From an uncultured Collinsella sp. (GTDB lineage: Bacteria > Actinomycetota > Coriobacteriia > Coriobacteriales > Coriobacteriaceae), in the NCBI GenBank assembly GCA_902490325.1, contig CABUDJ010000004.1, positions 1 through 55,313 of the forward strand: DNA of 55,313 nt. Reading direction: 5' to 3'. This document shows, piece by piece, positions 7,968 through 15,617 of this stretch. How positions within the stretch are numbered: the stretch's first letter is position 1; each line of letters starts with the position of its first letter. The translations under genes were made by a program, and so were the position numbers. Below the pieces are notes generated by a model that saw only the letters and a list, made by a program, of their open reading frames with translations, had not been told where the DNA came from and ran no database searches.

Positions 7968-9008
7968 TTGGTTCGACGTGGCTCGCATCCGCGACTTTCG
8001 GTGATCCTTGTGGTAGAAGGTTCGCCCAGCTATGCGATGCGTGCGCTCGAGAGTATCCAGAACCAAGACCTCTACGATTTGCAGATTGTCGTTGTCTGCC
8101 GCGATGCTGCGCCCGGTGTGCGCCATTCGCTTCAAGTTGCTGCCGACAGGGACATCCATATTGATTTGATTGACGTCGAGGACGCGAAGCGCGGTGCTTG
8201 TCTTCGTGCCGGTTTTGCTGCCTCGCGCGGCTCTCAAATCATCGCTATGAACACCGATGAGTGGTTTGCTCCGCAGTCCCTTTCCAAGATGGTCAATATC
8301 GCGTGCGATACTACGGCAGACATAGTGCTCCCCACGGTGTCGCTCGACCGCTATGATGCACATCGAGAGCGCCATTCGCGCGTCTTGGATGCTGCTCATA
8401 TTTCCATTGATAGCAAATCTTCGATGGTGGCCGGGCTGCCTCAGTTGATTTTAGGCGGCCTAGTCGCTCAGACCTCTGGTGTGATGTACAGCCGCTCGCT
8501 GTTTGAGGCATGCCTTTTGTGCGACAAGGTGTTTCGCACAGTTGGGTTTATGGCATGCGCGCTTTCGCAGACACGATGCGTGTCCGGCTGCGGCGATGCT
8601 TGTTTCCACACGGCGGCACCTAAACTTACAGATGCCTTTGATCCCACCATGTATGCCAAGGTATCCGATGACACTCGAGCGCTCGACGAGCTTGCGGACT
8701 CACTCTCGGAAGCAGACAGCGGTGGTCGGCTCAAGCTGGCAAGCCAAAAGTTCTACTTTGCCGGACTGGTCGCCTGCATCGAGAATTTGTGTCTGAGCCC
8801 GCATGGGGTGTCGTCAATCGAGCGTTCCGCCCGCATGCGTGATATGCTCGATGCGCCTCGAACCCGTCAGATGGTCGCCGCGCTCAAGGATAACCATCGG
8901 GGGCTCGGTCTGTTGTTTGGGCCGATCGCCAGCGCCAAGCCCGCGCGCTGCGTGATGTGTACGCATCTGGCAGCTTTTCTTAACCGGACGGGCGCAAAAA
9001 CCGCCTAA
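7968..9008 (+). CDS. Glycosyltransferase family 2-like protein
   Basis: The first 120 residues look like a GT-A nucleotide-sugar transferase: LSVILVVEGSPSYAMRALESIQNQ, LQIVVVCRD, then RAGFAASRGSQIIAMNTDEWF, where NTDEW may take the place of the metal-binding DXD. The remaining 200 residues have no recognised motif and no transmembrane segment. The start is TTG 7968 with GAGAGGACGG upstream. Acceptor and sugar cannot be told from sequence, and the neighbours truA and argR give no clue. Changed catalytic residues are possible, so activity is uncertain. Confidence 0.65.
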   Translation: MVRRGSHPRLSVILVVEGSPSYAMRALESIQNQDLYDLQIVVVCRDAAPGVRHSLQVAADRDIHIDLIDVEDAKRGACLRAGFAASRGSQIIAMNTDEWFAPQSLSKMVNIACDTTADIVLPTVSLDRYDAHRERHSRVLDAAHISIDSKSSMVAGLPQLILGGLVAQTSGVMYSRSLFEACLLCDKVFRTVGFMACALSQTRCVSGCGDACFHTAAPKLTDAFDPTMYAKVSDDTRALDELADSLSEADSGGRLKLASQKFYFAGLVACIENLCLSPHGVSSIERSARMRDMLDAPRTRQMVAALKDNHRGLGLLFGPIASAKPARCVMCTHLAAFLNRTGAKTA

Positions 9009-9014
9009 ACGGCT

Positions 9015-9052
9015 CATTTCGAAACAAACTTGCATAGAATTGTTTCGAAATG
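9015..9052. promoter_or_regulatory. Perfect inverted repeat upstream of argR
   Basis: CATTTCGAAACAA (9015-9027) and TTGTTTCGAAATG (9040-9052) are exact reverse complements, 13 bases each, separated by 12. Each arm also contains the palindrome TTTCGAAA. The spacing suggests a paired operator or a hairpin after the glycosyltransferase gene; no T run follows, so it is not a normal terminator. The 11-base core TTGTTTCGAAA recurs upstream of gltB at 54132. Confidence 0.55.
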
Positions 9053-9140
9053 CGTTCTTATACACAAAAGCCTTCAAATAACGTTAAACTATTCAATCAC
9101 TGATTGATTGTCTCCGCCATCTTTTGGAGAGAGGGTTTGT

Positions 9141-9578
9141 ATGGCTAAAAAACGCAATGGGCGCCAGGATGCCATTAGAGATATTGTGCGCAATAAGGAC
9201 GTCCGAACGCAGCGCGTGCTGGTCGATGAGCTCCGCGCTATGGGCTTTGATTGCACGCAGGCGACTGTCTCTCGCGATATTGCCGACATGGGGCTGCGTA
9301 AGCTCCCTGAGGGCATCTATGTTCTGGCAGAGGACCTGCACCTGCAGCGTATGGTTTCCGAGCTTGTAACGGGCGTTCTGCGTACCGATAATCTGGTTAT
9401 GATCAAGGCTCAGCCTGGCACGGCTTCCGGCATCGCCGCCGCCGTTGATGCGGCAGAGTTGCCCGATGTGCTTGGCTCGCTTGCCGGCAACGATACGATT
9501 TTGGTTATTGCCCAGACGGCCGAGGACGGCAAGCGTCTTGAGGCGCTGATCAATAAGCTGAGCAATTCTCGCAAGTAG
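9141..9578 (+). CDS. argR: Arginine repressor ArgR
   Basis: ArgR is a hexameric repressor of arginine genes that uses arginine as corepressor. The 145-residue product has the winged-helix N-domain (RQDAIRDIVRNKDVRTQRVLVDELRAMGF, TQATVSRDIADMGL) and the arginine-binding C-domain (GTASGIAAAVDAAELPDVLGSLAGNDTIL). ATG 9141 follows GGAGAGAGGG; the longer frame from 9108 lacks a good ribosome site. No arginine biosynthesis genes are nearby, so its targets lie elsewhere. Confidence 0.92.
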   Translation: MAKKRNGRQDAIRDIVRNKDVRTQRVLVDELRAMGFDCTQATVSRDIADMGLRKLPEGIYVLAEDLHLQRMVSELVTGVLRTDNLVMIKAQPGTASGIAAAVDAAELPDVLGSLAGNDTILVIAQTAEDGKRLEALINKLSNSRK

Positions 9579-9628
9579 GCGTGCGGGTCGTGCGCTCGGC
9601 ACTGTGCGCGTGACATGGTGGCTTGTAA

Positions 9629-9662
9629 GGGGTATCGACGTTGGTTGGTACCCCCCCTTTTT
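9629..9662 (+). terminator. Terminator after argR
   Basis: GGGGTA (9629-9634) pairs with TACCCC (9649-9654), followed by CCC and five T. It lies about 50 bases after the argR stop. Confidence 0.6.
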
Positions 9663-9700
9663 GTTTGCCGGTATAAAGACCGTCCACCAGGTCACTTTAA

Positions 9701-9744
9701 ATTAAAAGGCCCCCGAGCACTTTAATAAGCTGCTCGGGGGCCTT
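9701..9744 (-). terminator. Terminator of the penicillin-binding protein gene
   Basis: A perfect 14-bp stem (9706-9719 with 9731-9744, GC-rich core CCCCCGAGC) has an 11-base loop. On the minus strand it is followed by a T-rich stretch (TTTTAATTT). It lies 24 bases after the stop of the minus-strand gene. Confidence 0.85.
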
Positions 9745-9767
9745 GTTGCTAATGGCCGGATGAATTT

Positions 9768-11966
9768 CTAGCCGACCGTATCGTCAGGCGTGGGCGAGGG
9801 GTCGGGAGTGGGCGTAGGCGTGGGCGTAGGCGTGCCGCCATCGCCGCCGGTCGAACCACCAGTGGAGCCGCCCGTCGAGCCACCGGTCGTTCCGGTGCCG
9901 CCGGTGGTGTCGCCGCCCGTGGTCTCGGTCGTCGTGGTCGTCGTGGTAGTCGTTGTGGTGGTTTCCTCTTCGTCCTCGTTCTCGTCCTTGTCGTCGTTCT
10001 CCGTCTTCTTGGTGTTGTTGGTGCCGTAGAACTTCCAGACGCTGTTGTTCTTGTAGGTGGGCGCCGTTCCGGTCGCAAACTCCTCGCGCTCGGTACCGGT
10101 CAGAACGGTGTTCATAAACCGCTTAAAGACAGGCAGGTTGGTGCTGTCGCCCAGCAGGTCCGTGCCGTATTTTTGGATGGGGATCTCACCTGCGGAATAG
10201 CCGGTCCACAGGGCGCACGCCAGCTGCGGGGTATAGCCGCAGAACCACAGGTTGGTGGTGTTGTCGGTGGTGCCCGTTTTGCCGGCATAGGGCTGGTTGA
10301 CGCTCAGGGCGCCAGCAGCACCTGTACCGCTGCCCTGCATGACGCCGGACAGAACATCGGTGACCGCGGCGGCCTCGCCCTCGGTAAGCACCTGTGAGGG
10401 ATTGTCCGTGTGCTGGTACAGCACCGAACCGGTACGAGAGTCAATCTCGGTGATGGCGATCGGCTGACGATAGTAGCCGCCGTTGGCAAACGTCGCGTAG
10501 GCGGCGGCCATCTCGAGCGGCGAGATCGAGCCAGTGCCGAGCGTCATGACGGGAACGTCCTCGATGTTGTCCTTGGCGGGATCGATGCCGAGCTTTTTGA
10601 CGAGCGAGATGATCTTGCTGTTGCCGACGGCTTCCGCCACCTGGATGTAGCCGGTGTTGGAGGAGTATGCCGTCGCCTGCTTAAGCGTGATGTTGCCATA
10701 GCTATGGTTGGCGTAGTTTTGGACCTCGGTCGTGGTGCCCTTGGCCTTGAGCGGCGAGTTGCAGTTGAGGGTGACGTTGGGGTTCATGCCGTTTTGGATG
10801 GCAGTTGCCAGCGTAAAGGCCTTGAAGGTGGAGCCGACGGGACGCTTGGCCGTGGCATGGTTTACGTGGTTCTCGTCGGCGTTGTAGTCGTAGCCGCCCA
10901 CCATGCACTTGATGTAGCCGGTCTTGGGATCGACGACGACCATGCCCATGTCCAGGCCGTCGAGCGAGAGCGTGTCGAGCTGCTCGCGAACGGCATTCTC
11001 TGCCACCTGCTGCATCGTGGGGTCGATGGTGGTCTTGACGGTCAGGCCGCCCTTAAAGAGCACGTCGGTCGAGAACTCCTGCTCCAGCAGCTGCTTAACA
11101 TAGGCGACAAAGTAGGGCTGCGAGTATACATCGACGCCGCTGCCCGAGATTTCGGTCACGTTGAGGGTGATGGGCTCGGCCTGTGCGGCATCGTGCTCCT
11201 CCTGCGTAATGTGGCCCAGACGCAACATGTTGTCGAGGACCTTGTTGCGACGGGACAGCGCCAGGTCGGGGTTGACCGTGGGGTCGTACTGCGAGGGCGA
11301 GTTGGGAAGGCCGATGAGCAGCGCGGCCTCGCTCAGGGTGAGGTCGGCGGCGCTCTTGGACAGATAGGTCTCGGCTGCGGCCTCGATGCCGTAGGCGCCG
11401 TGGCCGTAATAGATGGTGTTGAGGTACATCATGAGGATCTCGTCTTTGGAGTACATATCCTCCATCTTTACGGCGATGTAGGCCTCGCGTACCTTACGCT
11501 CGATGGTCGAGTCGAACTGCTCCTCCTGCAGGATGGTGTTGCGCACCAGCTGCTGGGTGATAGTCGAGGCGCCTTCGTGCCCGCCGCCGAGGGTTGCCAC
11601 CGCAGCACGCGCGATACCCCACAGGTCGATACCGCCGTGCTCGTAGAAGCGCTCGTCCTCGACGTCAACGGTGCCCTGCAGCACGTAGGGGGAGACCTCG
11701 TCCTTGGTGATGGACTTGCGGTTTTGCGTGTAGAAGCTCGCGATCTTGTTGCCGTTGCAGTCGACGATCTCGGTGGGCTCGCTCACCAGATACGCATTGG
11801 CGTCGGTGTAGTCGGGCAGATCGGACAGCCAGCGGTTGACGTTGCCGACCATGCCGATGCCAAATGCCACGCCCGCGATAAGCAAAAAGCCCAAAAACGA
11901 GAGCAGGATTATGGGCAGGGCATGCGTCTTTGAACGGCTGCGTCCCTGTCGTTGGCGAGGACCCAT
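9768..11966 (-). CDS. Class A penicillin-binding protein (transglycosylase-transpeptidase)
   Basis: This bifunctional enzyme polymerises and crosslinks peptidoglycan outside the membrane. The 732-residue protein has a basic N-terminus, one membrane segment (residues 17-40), the GT51 domain (EDERFYEHGG with Glu103, then GASTITQQLVRNT), and the transpeptidase domain with SxxK at Ser379, SSN at 435-437 and KTG at 563-565. The last 80 residues are low complexity: an acidic stretch, a run of 12 Thr, Gly/Ser/Thr repeats and a Thr-Pro repeat. ATG 11966 has GGAGGT six bases upstream; a longer frame to 12089 has no such site. It is divergent from the U32 gene. Confidence 0.94.
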   Translation of the reverse strand: MGPRQRQGRSRSKTHALPIILLSFLGFLLIAGVAFGIGMVGNVNRWLSDLPDYTDANAYLVSEPTEIVDCNGNKIASFYTQNRKSITKDEVSPYVLQGTVDVEDERFYEHGGIDLWGIARAAVATLGGGHEGASTITQQLVRNTILQEEQFDSTIERKVREAYIAVKMEDMYSKDEILMMYLNTIYYGHGAYGIEAAAETYLSKSAADLTLSEAALLIGLPNSPSQYDPTVNPDLALSRRNKVLDNMLRLGHITQEEHDAAQAEPITLNVTEISGSGVDVYSQPYFVAYVKQLLEQEFSTDVLFKGGLTVKTTIDPTMQQVAENAVREQLDTLSLDGLDMGMVVVDPKTGYIKCMVGGYDYNADENHVNHATAKRPVGSTFKAFTLATAIQNGMNPNVTLNCNSPLKAKGTTTEVQNYANHSYGNITLKQATAYSSNTGYIQVAEAVGNSKIISLVKKLGIDPAKDNIEDVPVMTLGTGSISPLEMAAAYATFANGGYYRQPIAITEIDSRTGSVLYQHTDNPSQVLTEGEAAAVTDVLSGVMQGSGTGAAGALSVNQPYAGKTGTTDNTTNLWFCGYTPQLACALWTGYSAGEIPIQKYGTDLLGDSTNLPVFKRFMNTVLTGTEREEFATGTAPTYKNNSVWKFYGTNNTKKTENDDKDENEDEEETTTTTTTTTTTTETTGGDTTGGTGTTGGSTGGSTGGSTGGDGGTPTPTPTPTPDPSPTPDDTVG

Positions 11967-12128
11967 ATATTGACCTCCAGGTATGTCGTGCCCGACGGCG
12001 GATGTGCCGTCGGGGCAGGATGGACATAAGTTATTACACGATAAACCAAACGGGGCGCGCGAGGCCTCGTGTATGCTGGAAGACGGCATTTTTCAGAGTG
12101 AATGCATACCTTGGTAAGGAGTTTGCCG

Positions 12129-14087
12129 ATGGCGATTCGGGCGATGGGGCCGAGCGGACAATACGAGACTGGATTGGATGCTGCCGGTGCGGCGCTGCCC
12201 GAGCTGCTGGCGCCGGCGGGCGGGCTCGACCAGATGCTTGCGGCCATCGCCGCGGGTGCCGATGCCATCTACGCGGGGTTGGGCGGCTTTAACGCCCGCG
12301 TGAGCGCGCATGGCTTTACGGATGACGAGTTTGCGCGCGGCTGCGCCGTGGCGCATGCCCATGGCGTGCGCGTGTACGTGACGCTCAACGTGTTCGTGTT
12401 TGACGATGAGCTGTCCGATGCGGTGGCGCTGGGAGCTCATGCACTGGAGCTGGGCGCCGATGCTCTGATTGTGGCCGATGCCGGGTTGGCCTGCGCGCTG
12501 AGCGCGGCGATTCCCGGGGTCGAGATTCACCTGTCTACGCAGGCGGGCGTTCATAGCGAAGGCGCCGTGCGGCTTGCCGCCGATGAGCTGGGGGTCGAGC
12601 GTGTGACGACGGCGCGCGAGCTGACGGTCGACGAGATTGCGGCGCTATGTGCCACGGGCGTGCCCATCGAGGTATTCTGCCACGGTGCGATTTGCATCGG
12701 TTATTCGGGGGCGTGCGAGTTCTCGGCCCTGCGGCGTGGGCGCTCGGCGATGCGCGGCGACTGCACGCAGCCGTGCCGTCTGGCGTACGACCTGGTGGAC
12801 GAGGCGGGGCAGAGCGTTGTCGCCGTCGAGGGAGATCGCCTGCTGTGCCCGCGCGACTATCTGGGTATTGCACATCTGCCCGAGCTTGTAGATGCCGGCG
12901 TGGCGTCGCTCAAGATCGAGGGGCGCATGAAGAACCCCGATTACGTATTCAACGTGGTGCGGGTGTGGCGCCGGGCACTCGATATGCTGTACGACGGCGC
13001 GTGGGACCCCGGTGCCGTGGAAGAGCTTGAGCGCGAGCTGGGAAGGTCGTTTAACCGTGGGTTTACCGATGCGTACCTGCGAGGGCGTTCGGGTGCCGAG
13101 CTGATGAGCTTTGAGCGTGCGATTAACCAGGGCGTGCGCGTGGGGCGCTTGGTCGCTGTGGGCCACGAAGAGGTGACCGTTGAGCTCGACGCCGCCGTGG
13201 CGGCGGGTGACACGCTCGAGATCCGGTTTTATCCGGGTGCCGACGCGCGTCCCGATGTGCCCAAGCGCTGGCCGCAGGTGCCCTGTCCGGTGGATGCCGC
13301 AGCGGGGGAGCGCGTCGTCGTGCATTGCAAGCGTAAGGTTGACACGGGCTGCGAGGTGTACCTGATTCGCAGCGCCGGCGTGTTGGATCAGACGGCGGCG
13401 GTGTTGGAGCGCATGCGGGCCGAGGCGGATGCGATTGCGCCCGTTGCGCGTGCCGTTGAGGTGCTGCCCTTTGAGGACGTTGCGGTGGATGGCGGTGCGT
13501 CCACGGAGTTGGTGGAGTGCGCGGTTCCCACTCGCATGGTTTTTGCTTGGCAGCTGATGGATGCCGACCCGCGCGGAGAACTTGATTTGTCCGACGCCGT
13601 TGTGGTGCTTGACGAGGTGTGCCGCACGGGTGACGCTGACTGGACCCGCTCACTGATACAGCGTGCCGGGCGCGTCGTCTGCCGCAACCTGGGACAGGTG
13701 GTGATCGCTCGCGAGCTGGGCGTGACGTTTGACGTGGCGGCGCCGGTGTTCTGCGCGAATCGGGCCACGCTTACCTGGCTGCGCGGACTCGGTGCGGGGC
13801 GGGTGTGCTTGCCGGCGGAGTTGCTCGGCAATGATGCGGAGCGTATTGCCGAACTGGCCGCTGAACCCGGCGTCTTGGGTCCGGTCGACGCCGACCGTCC
13901 CGAGCTTATGGTGTGCGAGCACTGCCTGCTGACCGCCGAGGGCGTCTGCGCCACCGATGCGACGGGACAGGTTCGTTGCCGCGACTGCTTGCGTCGTCGG
14001 CAGGTACGCTATCTGGTCGAGCGTGACGGTACACGTCTGCCAGTTGCCATTGACGCATGCGGCAGGACGAGGATTTTCCTGTCGTAG
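12129..14087 (+). CDS. U32 family peptidase / putative RNA hydroxylation protein
   Basis: The protein begins LPELLAPAGGLDQMLAAIAAGADAIYAGL, the U32 barrel start. The family signature follows: EVFCHGAICIGYSGACEFSALRRGRSAMRGDCTQPCR, written here with its four cysteines, then SLKIEGRMKNPDYV. It is 652 residues, like RlhA-type U32 proteins that have an extra C-terminal domain. In E. coli RlhA hydroxylates C2501 of 23S rRNA; other U32 members act in ubiquinone synthesis or are called collagenases. The C-terminus adds CEHC and CRDC pairs, a possible metal site. The start ATG 12129 follows TAAGGAG. Confidence 0.85.
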   Translation: MAIRAMGPSGQYETGLDAAGAALPELLAPAGGLDQMLAAIAAGADAIYAGLGGFNARVSAHGFTDDEFARGCAVAHAHGVRVYVTLNVFVFDDELSDAVALGAHALELGADALIVADAGLACALSAAIPGVEIHLSTQAGVHSEGAVRLAADELGVERVTTARELTVDEIAALCATGVPIEVFCHGAICIGYSGACEFSALRRGRSAMRGDCTQPCRLAYDLVDEAGQSVVAVEGDRLLCPRDYLGIAHLPELVDAGVASLKIEGRMKNPDYVFNVVRVWRRALDMLYDGAWDPGAVEELERELGRSFNRGFTDAYLRGRSGAELMSFERAINQGVRVGRLVAVGHEEVTVELDAAVAAGDTLEIRFYPGADARPDVPKRWPQVPCPVDAAAGERVVVHCKRKVDTGCEVYLIRSAGVLDQTAAVLERMRAEADAIAPVARAVEVLPFEDVAVDGGASTELVECAVPTRMVFAWQLMDADPRGELDLSDAVVVLDEVCRTGDADWTRSLIQRAGRVVCRNLGQVVIARELGVTFDVAAPVFCANRATLTWLRGLGAGRVCLPAELLGNDAERIAELAAEPGVLGPVDADRPELMVCEHCLLTAEGVCATDATGQVRCRDCLRRRQVRYLVERDGTRLPVAIDACGRTRIFLS

Positions 14088-14183
14088 GTGCTGCGTCGCG
14101 TCAGTTTGTTATCATAAGAGAGTTTATGGACTTCCAGCACCGCCGTTTTCGGCGAGGGTGCTATAGCAAAAGGAGGATACCCA

Positions 14184-15395
14184 ATGCTGTCTGTTGACGA
14201 GCAAATGCGTATCATCACCTCGGGCGCCGCGCAGATCGTTCCCGAGGCCGACCTTCGCAAGAAGCTTGAGAAGGGCGAGCCCCTCAACATCAAGCTCGGC
14301 GTCGACCCCACCAGCCCCGACCTGCACCTGGGCCACGCCGTGCCGCTGCGCAAGATGCGTCAGTTCCAGGACCTGGGCCACAACGTCACCCTCATCATCG
14401 GCAACGGTACCGCGTTGATTGGCGACCCTTCGGGCAAGAATTCCACCCGTCCGCAGCTTTCGCAGGAGCAGATCGAGGCCAATGCCGAGACCTACGTGAG
14501 CCAGGCCATGAAGATCCTGGATCCCGAGAAGACCACCATCGTGCACAACGGTGACTGGATCCTTTCGATGGACCTGGCCGGTCTGCTGCAGGTGTGCTCC
14601 AAGTTCACCGTCGCCCGCATCCTCGAGCGCGACGACTTTACCAAGCGCTACCAGTCTCAGACGCCGATCGCCCTGCATGAGTTCCTGTATCCCGTGATGC
14701 AGGCTTTCGACTCCGTGCAGATCAAGGCCGACGTCGAGATGGGCGGCACCGATCAGCTCTTCAACCTGCTCGCTGGCCGTGAGCTCATGGAGAAGATGGG
14801 CATGGAGCCGCAGATCGCGCTCACCATGCCGCTGCTCGAGGGCACCGATGGCGTGCGCAAGATGTCCAAGTCCTATGGCAACTACATCGGCCTGACCGAC
14901 GCTCCCAAGGATATGTTCGGCAAGACCATGTCCATCCCCGACGAGATGATCGGCAAGTACTATCGTCTGGCCAGCTCGCTCACCCCGGCCGAGGTCGACA
15001 AGATCGACGCCGCCCTGGCCGATGGTTCTGCCGACCCCTACGAGCTCAAGCGCGCTCTGGGCCGCGACCTGTGCGACACCTACCACGGCGCCGGCGCCGG
15101 AGACGAGGCTCAGGCCGAGTTCGACCGCGTGTTCAAGGAGGGCCAGCTTGCCGACTTCCCCGAGAAGCATGTCGAGCTGACCGTCAACGACGAGGGCCAG
15201 ATCTACCTCGCCGGCCTGCTCAAGGACTTGGGCCTTTCGGCGAGCGCCGGCCAGGCTCGTCGCGATATCGACGGCGGTGGCGTCAAGATTAACGGCAAGG
15301 CCGTGGCTCCCAAGAGCTACAACATCGATCCCAGCGCCCTCAAACTGGGCGACACCCTCTCCGTAGGCAAGCGCAAGGGCTTCAAGTTGGTCTAA
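14184..15395 (+). CDS. tyrS: Tyrosyl-tRNA synthetase
   Basis: TyrS charges tRNA-Tyr. The 403-residue protein has the class I HIGH motif as HLGHA (within GVDPTSPDLHLGHAVPLRK), GNGTALIGDPSGK, and the KMSKS motif intact in VRKMSKSYGNYIGL, then an S4-like RNA-binding domain at the C-terminus (SASAGQARRDIDGGGVKINGK). ATG 14184 follows AAAGGAGG. The 96-base leader contains a bulged hairpin (14136-14145 with 14150-14162). No T-box element was recognised in it. Confidence 0.96.
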   Translation: MLSVDEQMRIITSGAAQIVPEADLRKKLEKGEPLNIKLGVDPTSPDLHLGHAVPLRKMRQFQDLGHNVTLIIGNGTALIGDPSGKNSTRPQLSQEQIEANAETYVSQAMKILDPEKTTIVHNGDWILSMDLAGLLQVCSKFTVARILERDDFTKRYQSQTPIALHEFLYPVMQAFDSVQIKADVEMGGTDQLFNLLAGRELMEKMGMEPQIALTMPLLEGTDGVRKMSKSYGNYIGLTDAPKDMFGKTMSIPDEMIGKYYRLASSLTPAEVDKIDAALADGSADPYELKRALGRDLCDTYHGAGAGDEAQAEFDRVFKEGQLADFPEKHVELTVNDEGQIYLAGLLKDLGLSASAGQARRDIDGGGVKINGKAVAPKSYNIDPSALKLGDTLSVGKRKGFKLV

Positions 15396-15422
15396 CGAGC
15401 GAGTTGACCTCACAAGTGCAAT

Positions 15423-15458
15423 AAGGCCGCAGCCGGGAATCCCGACTGCGGCCTTTTT
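15423..15458 (+). terminator. Terminator after tyrS
   Basis: AAGGCCGCAG (15423-15432) pairs perfectly with CTGCGGCCTT (15446-15455); the loop contains an inner CGGG/CCCG stem, and the T run extends to 15458. Confidence 0.92.
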
Positions 15459-15521
15459 GGTTACGACGATCCCATGGGGACGGAGGGATCATTTGGCGGT
15501 GCCGTTAAGCGGAGAGGCGTA

Positions 15522-15549
15522 TTGTTGACCCATCGTTTGGGCATACAAT
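15522..15549 (+). promoter_or_regulatory. Candidate promoter of adenine deaminase gene
   Basis: TTGTTG (15522-15527) and TACAAT (15544-15549) have a 16-base spacer. Transcription would begin near 15556, just before a terminator-like hairpin and 62 bases before the ade start. Confidence 0.5.
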
Positions 15550-15561
15550 GGCTATTGGTTT

Positions 15562-15597
15562 GCTGCGGTGAAGGTCTGTCCGCTCCGCAGCTTTTTT
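15562..15597 (+). terminator. ade: Terminator-like hairpin in the ade leader
   Basis: GCTGCGG (15562-15568) pairs with CCGCAGC (15585-15591), followed by six T, only eight bases before the ribosome site of ade. Lying downstream of the candidate promoter, it could attenuate ade. No purine riboswitch core was recognised. Confidence 0.5.
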
Positions 15598-15617
15598 CTA
15601 CGGTTAAAGGAGTATGT

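Noticed and set aside
9072..9110. ARG box for ArgR autoregulation
   Set aside because: Partial ATTCA and TGATT strings are present but no convincing 18-bp palindrome matching the known box.
9790..11933. Plus-strand frames over the penicillin-binding protein gene
   Set aside because: Low-complexity or Val/Gly/Asp-rich translations mirror the minus-strand gene; no ribosome sites or domains.
14088..14183. T-box riboswitch before tyrS
   Set aside because: The leader is under 100 bases, with no T-box sequence and no specifier stem.
15459..15617. Purine riboswitch before adenine deaminase
   Set aside because: The expected three-stem core and its conserved loop sequences are not present; only a short terminator hairpin is.
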